Part shown: piece after piece, positions 5,527 to 11,240 of the stretch
Layout of the letters: every line of letters starts with the position of its first letter
Numbering within the stretch: the stretch's first letter is position 1
Source of the DNA: Blastocatellia bacterium
GTDB lineage: Bacteria; Acidobacteriota; Blastocatellia; Pyrinomonadales; Pyrinomonadaceae
Direction of reading: 5' to 3'
Assembly: GCA_013695195.1 (NCBI GenBank)
Contig: JACDAY010000281.1
Coordinates: forward strand, 1-11,240
DNA length: 11,240 nucleotides
Translations under genes and position numbers: made by a program
Notes under the pieces: generated by a model
Database searches by the model: none
Told to the model about the DNA's origin: nothing
What the model saw: only the letters and a program-made list of their open reading frames with translations

Positions 5527-7704
5527 CTAAGACACGCTGATCATTTCTTCGCTTTTCAGATAAGTTTCGACCGTTTTCATCAATGTTTCCGGCCCGAAAG
5601 GCTTTGTGATAAATCCCGATGTGCCTGCTGTGCGGCCGCGTGCCTCGTCATAATATCCGTCTTTTCCGGAGATCATCACGACTGGTACATCCTTCGTCGA
5701 ATCACCATTTCTAATTAATTCGCAGACCTCGTATCCATTCATTCCCGGCATTGTGATATCTAGAAGAATCAGGTCGGGAACCAGCGTCTGCAGCCTGTCC
5801 ATGGCTTCGTTTCCATCATTGAAGCAAAAAACGTCATGTCCGCTTCTCTCAAGTTTTCCGGCAATTAGTTTTCTCACCGTAGCGCTGTCGTCGATGACGA
5901 GGATGGTTTTGCCTTTGGGTTTCGACTCCTGGGCCGCTTCCTGAATTTTGATTTCTTCGAGCCGTATCAAAAGAGATCTTACCTGGCAGCTTAAAACGAC
6001 ATTATCCGGATTAATTTGCGAAGCTTCGTAAAGATTGGAATAGCCAAATTGGTAATTGCGAAGGTTAAGATGTCCGATGCCGAGCATAGTCAGCTCGCGT
6101 TCGCCGAAATTGCCGGATAATTTTTCACGCTCCATCCTTTCCACTGCCTGCCTGAGAACATTCGTGTCGGCATGCGGATTTGCAAGAAGCATTTCGATAT
6201 CGGCCAATGTGAGAATGGCAACACAGCTTTCGCATACGATCGCACGATATTCATTCCCGGCACTGCAAAACGGACAAACCAAAACCGCAGTCGATATGCC
6301 GTTTCCATTTTCGGCAATAACCTCGGGTGTTTCATAAACGACTGCATCTGCTGCTTCAGCAACACCGGCATCGAACGCCGTTACCATATTTTCTTCGATC
6401 TCCGCAGATCCGTTCACGTAAGAATCTTCGACAGTTATATTTGTGTCCGGGTAAAAATCCGCGTATTCCACGTCCGGCGACCCATTGACCAGGAAATTTG
6501 TTTCCTGGTCGCTTAATTCCAATATTTCAGGTTTAACATTATAAACTGTTTCTTCGCCGTCAAAATCGGATGTTTGTGCCGTAGTTTCATCTACACTGTA
6601 GTCAGACGTATAGAAAGGTTGAGCGTCGACGGATTCCTCGACTCCTTGCATATACTCTTTCTGCGTTTCGGATTCGGTGTTGTTGGAACCTGCGAGAAAA
6701 CCGTTTATATCCGATTGAAAAGAAATATCCGATGGATCGACCTCGTCAAACTGCGGGATTTGAGCGTCGGATAAATCTTCCGTCCGGTTTACTTCGGGAA
6801 ACTGCAATTCGCCCGAAAAGACATTTTCTTTAGAAGCCTGATATTCGTTTTGCCCCGTCTCCGGCTCCGCGGCAGGCACGGATTGAGAAATAAGCGCCCC
6901 TCCCATAATCACATTCAGCGATTCGAGGGCGGCTTTTGCACCCGCATTATCAGGATTGATCTCAAGAACCCGTTGGTAGGCCTCTATTTTTTGATCGAAG
7001 CCGTTAACCAAATGAGACCTGAGCATCCATGCGTCTTCAGCACGAGGATTTTGTTCGATCAGAATATCCAGCAGTTCATTTGCCTCAATGGTATTGCCGG
7101 CCACAGCCGCGGATTTGGCGTTGGTGAAAAGCTTCGCGGTTATCTGATCGCGGGCCGATTTGAAAGCTAAGTTCGCAGCCTCGTTTTCCGGGTCGATGCT
7201 CAAGGCTTTTTCAAGATAAATGATCTTGCCCTCGTTGGAATCCGTCTGCGAAGCTATCCATAGCCACGCCATTATGTTTTGCTGGTCGTATTCCAGAGCC
7301 TGGTTAAAATATTGAAATGCCGAATCTTTTTGATTTGACTCGACGGCGTCGATCCCGCGCTGAACGAAAGTCTTTGAAAGCAAAGATTTTGTGGCAGCCG
7401 TCCATTCCAAAGCCCGCGCATTTTCCGGATTGATCTCTAAAACGTTGTTCAGAAATACGAGCAATTCTTCCGGGTATTCGCTTATCGAAGCCAGCCACAG
7501 CCATGTGCTTTCATCGTACGGATCGGCGTCGGCCGCCTGTAATAGGGAGATACGAGCCTCTGCACGATTGCCTGCCTGGGCGGCATTTATTCCATTGCGG
7601 AGAAAAATGTCTGCTTCGGATGATTCATTTTGGCCCCGGTTCACGTTAACGGTTCTTTTGGCGGGCGGGAGGATTGTCGGCGTAGTATCGAGTTCTAATC
7701 GCAT
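5527..7704 (-). CDS. TPR / zinc-ribbon / response-regulator receiver fusion protein
   Basis: A 725-aa cytoplasmic multidomain protein with no signal peptide or membrane segment. Residues about 30-265 are tetratricopeptide-type helical repeats (recurring AWLWIAS, LEINPENARALEW, LSIDPENEAANLA), a protein-binding scaffold. About 266-470 is acidic, low in hydrophobics and probably disordered. A C4 zinc ribbon follows: CPFC (477-480) and CESC (491-494). A further TPR-like helical stretch covers about 500-592 (ERELTMLGIGHLNLRNYQFG). The C-terminal receiver (598-720) is intact: acidic pair D605-D606, phosphoacceptor D649 in LILLDITMPGMNG, S679 in MISGKDG and K701 in KPFG. There is no output domain after the receiver, as in PilG/CheY-type regulators, so phosphorylation probably alters protein contacts. 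No histidine kinase is in the window. It is convergent with doxX and divergent from the reductase gene. Confidence 0.92.
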   Translation of the reverse strand: MRLELDTTPTILPPAKRTVNVNRGQNESSEADIFLRNGINAAQAGNRAEARISLLQAADADPYDESTWLWLASISEYPEELLVFLNNVLEINPENARALEWTAATKSLLSKTFVQRGIDAVESNQKDSAFQYFNQALEYDQQNIMAWLWIASQTDSNEGKIIYLEKALSIDPENEAANLAFKSARDQITAKLFTNAKSAAVAGNTIEANELLDILIEQNPRAEDAWMLRSHLVNGFDQKIEAYQRVLEINPDNAGAKAALESLNVIMGGALISQSVPAAEPETGQNEYQASKENVFSGELQFPEVNRTEDLSDAQIPQFDEVDPSDISFQSDINGFLAGSNNTESETQKEYMQGVEESVDAQPFYTSDYSVDETTAQTSDFDGEETVYNVKPEILELSDQETNFLVNGSPDVEYADFYPDTNITVEDSYVNGSAEIEENMVTAFDAGVAEAADAVVYETPEVIAENGNGISTAVLVCPFCSAGNEYRAIVCESCVAILTLADIEMLLANPHADTNVLRQAVERMEREKLSGNFGERELTMLGIGHLNLRNYQFGYSNLYEASQINPDNVVLSCQVRSLLIRLEEIKIQEAAQESKPKGKTILVIDDSATVRKLIAGKLERSGHDVFCFNDGNEAMDRLQTLVPDLILLDITMPGMNGYEVCELIRNGDSTKDVPVVMISGKDGYYDEARGRTAGTSGFITKPFGPETLMKTVETYLKSEEMISVS

Positions 7705-7863
7705 AGGTGTCTGGTTTGTTGAATTTTAATTGATCTGTAAACGGTGTGGAATAATGTGGACGCGGAGCCGCGCTATTCGGATTTAATAGCAACATAAATG
7801 CCAAAGCATCGAACTAACCGGAAAATCCATAAAAAGTGTAATATATGCATATTTGCAGCTTTG

Positions 7864-7882
7864 AAACGACATTTCGTCGTTT
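7864..7882. promoter_or_regulatory. 7-bp inverted repeat, candidate operator
   Basis: AAACGAC and GTCGTTT form a perfect 7-bp dyad around a 5-base spacer, about 90 bases before the reductase-like gene and 160 before the divergent receiver gene. It has no T-run, so it is not a terminator. The cognate regulator is unknown. Confidence 0.3.
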
Positions 7883-7955
7883 GCCTGGAATAGATATTCT
7901 CTTAGAAAAGTCTAGTGAAGTGACAAAAAATGACATTAAGACCATGACAAAAAGT

Positions 7956-7966
7956 TGTAAATTACA
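7956..7966. promoter_or_regulatory. TGTAA-A-TTACA dyad at the reductase start
   Basis: TGTAAATTACA is a perfect 5-1-5 palindrome ending 3 bases before the ATG at 7970, where a Shine-Dalgarno would normally be. A bound protein here could block transcription or initiation; alternatively the AT-rich stretch is a -10 element of a leaderless mRNA. At this length in AT-rich DNA a chance match is possible. Confidence 0.25.
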
Positions 7967-7969
7967 GCT

Positions 7970-8923
7970 ATGAGCGAACAAAAAAATACAGCGGATGTAA
8001 TAATTGTAGGAGGCGGGCCGGCCGGCCTTTCCGCTGCTTTGTGGTGTGCCGAACTGCGTATGAAAACGATCCTGTTTGAGAAGGAAGCTTACTTTGGGGG
8101 ACAGCTTTTGCGTATCTATAATCCGATCACAAACTATATCGGGCTTGAAACCAAAAACGGCCGTGAAATGCGCGACCGTTTTATGAGCGCGGTCGAAAAG
8201 ATCGATAATAACGACGGCTTTATTATCCGTTTACAGGCCGAAGCTGCAAATATCGACACGGCAGGCAAAAAAGTCATTTTAGATAATGGCGAACACTTTT
8301 CGGCAAACGCTATGATAATCGCAACCGGCGTAAGGCGCAGAAAATTAGGCGTGGACGGCGAGGATGCTTTTCAGGGAAAAGGCATTATCGAGTCTGGTGC
8401 GAAAGAAAAGGAGAAAGTAGAAAACCGAATTGTAGCTATAGTCGGTGGAGGTGATGCCGCTCTTGAAAATGCCCTGATCCTGAGTGATTACGCAAAAAAA
8501 ATCTATGTCATTCACCGGCGTGCAGATTTAAGCGCACGATCTGAATTCCTGGATGTGGCAAAAAAGAATGTGAAAATTGAGTTTCGCCCTAATACGACAG
8601 TACGGAAATTTACGGGAACCGGGAAATTGAACGCAGTCGAAGTGGCGAATATCGAAACCGGAAGAAAAGGAAAAATAGGTGTCGACTTCGCACTGATTCG
8701 AATCGGGGTAGAACCGAATACTGAATTGCTCGGCGTAGAACTAGGCCTCGACGATAACAGGTACCTTCCGGTCAACAACTGTTGTGAAACCGGCGCGGAA
8801 GGTGTTTTTGCTATCGGAGATGTAGCAAATCCGGTTGCTCCGACCATCAGCGGCGCTGCCGGGATGGGAGCTATAGCAGCCAAAGCAATTTATCTTCGTA
8901 AAAATCTCGAAAATCCGGTTTGA
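7970..8923 (+). CDS. Thioredoxin-reductase-fold flavoprotein lacking the CxxC active site
   Basis: A 317-aa FAD/NAD(P)H pyridine nucleotide-disulfide oxidoreductase with thioredoxin-reductase layout. FAD motif VIIVGGGPAGLSAAL (10-24, GGGPAG 14-19); FEKEAYFGGQL (36-46); ATGVRRR (118-124); second Rossmann motif VGGGDAALENAL (158-169); HRRADLSAR (182-190), with arginines placed as in NADPH-using enzymes; C-terminal FAD motif GVFAIGDV (278-285) followed by GAAGMGAIAAKAI. TrxB carries CATC just before the second GGG motif. Here that region reads ESGAKEKEKVENR (141-153), with no cysteine. It therefore should not reduce thioredoxin by the usual mechanism. Candidates are ferredoxin/flavodoxin-NADP reductase-like or bacillithiol-disulfide-reductase-like enzymes, or an NADPH oxidase-type flavoprotein. 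No Shine-Dalgarno precedes the ATG. Confidence 0.9.
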   Translation: MSEQKNTADVIIVGGGPAGLSAALWCAELRMKTILFEKEAYFGGQLLRIYNPITNYIGLETKNGREMRDRFMSAVEKIDNNDGFIIRLQAEAANIDTAGKKVILDNGEHFSANAMIIATGVRRRKLGVDGEDAFQGKGIIESGAKEKEKVENRIVAIVGGGDAALENALILSDYAKKIYVIHRRADLSARSEFLDVAKKNVKIEFRPNTTVRKFTGTGKLNAVEVANIETGRKGKIGVDFALIRIGVEPNTELLGVELGLDDNRYLPVNNCCETGAEGVFAIGDVANPVAPTISGAAGMGAIAAKAIYLRKNLENPV

Positions 8924-8944
8924 TCCAATACCTTCAATTTCGTT

Positions 8945-9601
8945 CTAACGCGCTGCGAAAGAATCGTTTCCGGTTATATTTTGCAAGTGGCGTGTGTCGT
9001 TTAAGGCAAGGACGCGGACGTTATTGCGGCCGCGAATCTCGAAACGGTTTATGCCGCAATTGGATGTAACGATCCAGGGAGTTTGTTTCGTCCTACGGTG
9101 GATCGCGCCCATCAGGTGCAGCGTCAAAAAGCAGATGGCACCGGTGTGCGAGAAAATCGCAATCTTTTCCCCCTGGTGATTGCGCAAGATTTCCCAAAGC
9201 AGCCCGGTGCTCCGGCGAAGCAGATGACGATAGCTTTCGCCATTTGTAATTATGTGATGAATGTTTCGGCTGACTAGCGCGTGATAATCTTTTGGAAACT
9301 CCTGCTTGGATTCGTCAAAGGTGAGGCCTTCAAGAACCCCGACGTTTCTCTCGCGGAAAGCGGATGTTTTGAATATATGCAAGTCAAGCCGTTTTGCAAG
9401 CGGCTCGGCGGTCTGGACGGCACGATATAAATCGCTGGAATAAATTGCCGTAACACCTTCCTTAGCAAGTATTTCACCCGCACATTCGGCCTGCCGCATG
9501 CCAAGCTCCGACAGCGGTGTCGGCCCATGCCCGCCAAATCGCCCTTCAGCGTTTCCGGCGGATTGTCCGTGTCTGATTAAGTAGAGTTTGGTTACGGGCA
9601 T
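8945..9601 (-). CDS. Histidine phosphatase family protein (phosphoglycerate-mutase-like)
   Basis: A 218-aa branch-1 histidine phosphatase. The phosphorylated His is H11 in LIRHGQSAGN (8-17). Supporting catalytic residues are R60 in SSDLYRAVQTA, E84 in FRERNVGVLEG (82-92) and H152 in FSHTGAICF (150-158). This is the GpmB/CobC/PhoE-like set for a cofactor-independent small-molecule phosphatase; the sequence cannot tell the substrate (sugar phosphate, alpha-ribazole phosphate or other). The protein is cytoplasmic, with no signal sequence. It ends 21 bases from the convergent reductase-like gene and lies downstream of prfA, separated by a REP-like element of about 70 bases. prmC, the usual methyltransferase partner of prfA, is not at this position. 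Confidence 0.92.
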   Translation of the reverse strand: MPVTKLYLIRHGQSAGNAEGRFGGHGPTPLSELGMRQAECAGEILAKEGVTAIYSSDLYRAVQTAEPLAKRLDLHIFKTSAFRERNVGVLEGLTFDESKQEFPKDYHALVSRNIHHIITNGESYRHLLRRSTGLLWEILRNHQGEKIAIFSHTGAICFLTLHLMGAIHRRTKQTPWIVTSNCGINRFEIRGRNNVRVLALNDTRHLQNITGNDSFAAR

Positions 9602-9622
9602 AATTCGACTTTACGGTCGAAC

Positions 9623-9689
9623 GTTCTGAGTTCAAACTTCAGTTTGTTCTTCGATTTACAAGAAACACGCTGAAGCGTGAACTCAAAAC
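9623..9689. repeat. REP-like palindrome doublet between prfA and the phosphatase gene
   Basis: Two arms of about 29-30 nt (9623-9651 and 9660-9689) are inverted copies matching at about 24 positions around an 8-nt spacer. Each arm holds its own hairpin: CAAAC-TTCA-GTTTG at 9633-9646 and CACGC-TGAA-GCGTG at 9666-9679. The bases that differ between arms are mainly those that keep each small hairpin paired (AA/TT in one, CG/CG in the other). The right arm ends one base before the prfA stop codon. This resembles a bacterial REP doublet (BIME); it may also act as a termination or mRNA-stabilising element. Confidence 0.7.
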
Positions 9690-9690
9690 C

Positions 9691-10767
9691 TTATGCAGCA
9701 ATCGCTTCGGCCTTCAATTTCTCTGTCTGATAATGCGTTGTCAGCGCCTCGATAAATTCATCAAGCTGACCTTCCATTACAAGATCGAGTTGGTGGACAG
9801 TCAAGCCGATGCGATGATCAGTAACTCGGTTTTCCTTAAAATTATAGGTGCGAATCTTCTCCGAGCGGTCACCGCTGCCGACCATCGATTTGCGTTCAGC
9901 GGACAGCTCGTCGTGTTGTTTTTGTTCTTCGATCTCCTGCAGCCGCGCACGCAATATACGCATCGCTTTTTCCTTGTTCTTGATCTGCGATTTTTCGTCC
10001 TGCATTGAAACGACGACGTTTGTTGGCAAGTGCGTCAGGCGAACGGCCGAATACGTCGTGTTGACCGACTGGCCGCCGGGTCCGGATGAGCAAAAGTAAT
10101 CTACCCTCAAATCCTTAGGATCGACCTGCACGTCAACTTCTTCGGCTTCCGGCAAAACGGCTACCGTAATCGCGGACGTGTGAATTCGCCCGCTCGTTTC
10201 GGTTTGCGGCACGCGCTGAACGCGGTGAACGCCCGATTCATAACGCATTTTGGAATAAACTTTTTCGCCTTCGATCACGGCTACTGCGTCTTTAATTCCG
10301 CCGACGCCGGTATCTGAAGTTTCGAGAACTTCCATTTTCAGGCCTTCGCGTTCCGCATATCGGGCATACATCCGCAGAATTTCAGCCGCAAAAAGTGTGG
10401 CTTCGTCCCCGCCGGTTCCGGCCCGGATCTCTAGAATTACATTCTTCTCATCTTTGGGATCCTGAGGCAAAAGCAAAACCTTTAAATCCTCTTCCGCAGA
10501 CGGTAGTTTATCTTCAATTTCTGAAATTTCCGCTAATGCAAGCTCGCGCATTTCCTCGTCATCAGCCGTTTCGGCAAGCTCTCTCGCATCGCGCATCGCG
10601 TCCTGCATTTTTTTGACTTCGCGATATTTTTCGACGATATGCCCAAGGCTCCGATGCTGCTTCATCGCCTTTGCATAAAGCGACATATCAGACATAAATT
10701 CCGGCGAAGAGATCTGCGCCGTCAGATCCTCGTAACTCTTTTCAATTTGTGCAAGTTTCTCTAGCAT
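9691..10767 (-). CDS. prfA: Peptide chain release factor 1
   Basis: A complete 358-aa RF1, which recognises UAA and UAG in the ribosomal A site and triggers hydrolysis of peptidyl-tRNA. The codon-recognition motif is PxT-type, PQT at 187-189 in RVPQTETSGRIHTSAITV, which marks RF1; RF2 has SPF. The catalytic GGQ is at 231-233 in SSGPGGQSVNTTYSAVRLTH. Other conserved parts are EIRAGTGGDEATLFAAEILRMY (113-134), MRYESGVHRVQRVP (174-187) and RSEKIRTYNFKENRVTDHRI (301-320). The Gln of GGQ is normally methylated by PrmC, whose gene is not in the window. The ATG lacks a clear Shine-Dalgarno, because the gap upstream is filled by an inverted repeat. It lies downstream of the DUF1385 gene, an association I recall from several phyla. 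Confidence 0.98.
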   Translation of the reverse strand: MLEKLAQIEKSYEDLTAQISSPEFMSDMSLYAKAMKQHRSLGHIVEKYREVKKMQDAMRDARELAETADDEEMRELALAEISEIEDKLPSAEEDLKVLLLPQDPKDEKNVILEIRAGTGGDEATLFAAEILRMYARYAEREGLKMEVLETSDTGVGGIKDAVAVIEGEKVYSKMRYESGVHRVQRVPQTETSGRIHTSAITVAVLPEAEEVDVQVDPKDLRVDYFCSSGPGGQSVNTTYSAVRLTHLPTNVVVSMQDEKSQIKNKEKAMRILRARLQEIEEQKQHDELSAERKSMVGSGDRSEKIRTYNFKENRVTDHRIGLTVHQLDLVMEGQLDEFIEALTTHYQTEKLKAEAIAA

Positions 10768-10774
10768 AAGATTT

Positions 10775-10892
10775 TTACCGCAGAGACGCCGAGACGCGGA
10801 GAATTTGAAAAGTTAAGAGAAAAAATTAGTTTTGCCTATCAACGTTTTCTATCGTCTTATTCTGCTCGGCGTCTCGGCGTCTCTGCGGTTAA
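10775..10892. repeat. Inverted repeat of 8-nt units between DUF1385 and prfA
   Basis: Left arm: three octamers, CGCAGAGA, CGCCGAGA, CGCGGAGA (10779-10802). Right arm (10865-10892), read on the minus strand: CGCAGAGA, CGCCGAGA, CGCCGAGC, preceded by TTAAC. Twenty-one consecutive positions match perfectly, followed by one mismatch and three more matches. The 62-nt interior is AT-rich and non-coding. The element occupies nearly the whole gap between the two genes. The layout suggests a non-autonomous mobile repeat (MITE-like) or a long-stem RNA structure. Confidence 0.8.
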
Positions 10893-10897
10893 TCTGC

Positions 10898-11240
10898 CTA
10901 AGCTGTCTGCGGTTCGAGTTTCAGCGATTCATCCAAAGCTTTTATAGCCACTTCAAGCTGTTCGCCGTCCGGTTCCTGCGTAGTGATGTTTTGCAGCCAA
11001 AGGCCGGGAAGCGTCATCAGCTTAAAGATCGCGCTCGATTCTTTTTTCGCAGCATAGCGGATAATTTCATACGAAAGTCCGGCAACCAAAGGCATAAGGG
11101 CAATTCTAACAACCAGATTCAGCCACATTGCGTCAAACTTTATTACCGAGAACAAAACGATAGCGACGAGCATGACGACCATCAGAAACGACGTTCCGCA
11201 TCGCGGATGCTGACGCTTTTGCATCGTGGCGTTATCGACA
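10898..11240 (-). CDS. DUF1385 membrane protein, 5' end outside the window
   Basis: The minus-strand frame is open through the window edge; the codons before the Met at 11224 read VDNAT and continue the family's pattern, so that Met is probably internal. The motif HPRCGTSFL is characteristic of DUF1385 (COG3872), a family of predicted metal-dependent membrane proteins of unknown activity. Two hydrophobic segments follow, about MVVMLVAIVLFSVI and LVVRIALMPLVAGLSYEII, then RYAAKKESS and the family-like ending with PGLWLQNITTQEPDGEQLEVAIKAL. The protein normally has a longer N-terminal part, missing here because the window ends. It precedes prfA in the same direction. Function is not known. Confidence 0.9.
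   Translation of the reverse strand, partial: VDNATMQKRQHPRCGTSFLMVVMLVAIVLFSVIKFDAMWLNLVVRIALMPLVAGLSYEIIRYAAKKESSAIFKLMTLPGLWLQNITTQEPDGEQLEVAIKALDESLKLEPQTA

Larger units (their letters stand above)
7705..7969. other. Divergent intergenic region
   Basis: These 265 bases separate the receiver fusion and the reductase-like gene and must hold both promoters. I find no ORF of substance. Visible structure includes CGCGGAGCCGCG at 7761-7772, the dyad AAACGAC-ATTTC-GTCGTTT at 7864-7882, a direct repeat TGACAAAAA at 7921 and 7945, and a dyad touching the reductase start. No convincing sigma70 -35/-10 pair could be assigned on either strand. Confidence 0.6.

Noticed and set aside
7761..7772. CGCGGAGCCGCG inverted repeat
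   Set aside because: Two-base centre cannot form an RNA hairpin with a full stem, and a single occurrence gives no functional support.
7843..7852. ATATGCATAT palindrome
   Set aside because: Ten-bp AT-rich palindromes are expected by chance in such sequence and nothing else supports a site.
1..11240. CRISPR arrays, tRNA or rRNA genes, insertion sequences, phage or defence genes
   Set aside because: No regularly spaced direct repeats, no recognisable tRNA or rRNA segments, and no transposase, integrase or known defence-domain motifs were seen.

Overview
The window looks like chromosomal DNA of a Gram-negative, moderate-GC bacterium. I lean towards Acidobacteriota (Blastocatellia-like) because of the C-terminal fragment of an outer-membrane-barrel-like protein, the DUF1385-prfA pair, a TPR/zinc-ribbon/receiver fusion, weak use of Shine-Dalgarno sites, and gaps filled with short inverted repeats. 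This is an inference; there is no rRNA marker in the window.

Layout. (1) 1-360: 3' end of a beta-rich protein ending in Phe, convergent with ruvB. (2) 430-2381, minus strand: a frameshifted DUF5674-like remnant, then ruvA and ruvB (Holliday-junction branch migration). The remnant's stop overlaps the ruvA start (ATGA). (3) 2382-2492: divergent control region with an 18-bp perfect dyad, TGTTTCA-N4-TGAAACA, a candidate Rex autoregulation site. (4) 2493-3519, plus strand: rex (NADH/NAD+-sensing repressor) and a small membrane/coiled-coil protein, closed by a probable intrinsic terminator. (5) 3629-5499, plus strand: a minimal bacterial microcompartment (BMC) cluster with a zinc class II aldolase carrying an unusual Cys-containing C-terminal tail, one hexameric shell protein (BMC-H) and one pentameric vertex protein (BMC-P), followed closely by a DoxX-family membrane protein. 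An inverted pair of 7-nt tandem repeats fills the gap between the two shell genes. (6) 5527-7704, minus strand: a 725-aa TPR / zinc-ribbon / response-regulator receiver fusion. (7) 7705-7969: divergent intergenic region with two small dyads. (8) 7970-8923, plus strand: a thioredoxin-reductase-fold flavoprotein that lacks the CxxC active site. (9) 8945-11240, minus strand: DUF1385 membrane protein (5' end outside the window), prfA (release factor 1) and a histidine phosphatase, with a different inverted-repeat element in each of the two gaps.

How the parts may fit: the aldolase would cleave a sugar phosphate (fuculose-, rhamnulose- or ribulose-1-phosphate type) to an aldehyde plus DHAP, and the shell would contain the aldehyde. 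The aldehyde and alcohol dehydrogenases and the phosphotransacylase expected of such a compartment are not in the window, so this is a partial or satellite BMC locus. Rex immediately upstream is a plausible link between NADH/NAD+ balance and aldehyde metabolism, but a terminator separates the two units and I see no Rex-like dyad before the aldolase. The most checkable unusual points are the CxxC-less reductase, the aldolase tail, the broken DUF5674-like gene upstream of ruvA, and three structurally different intergenic hairpin elements.
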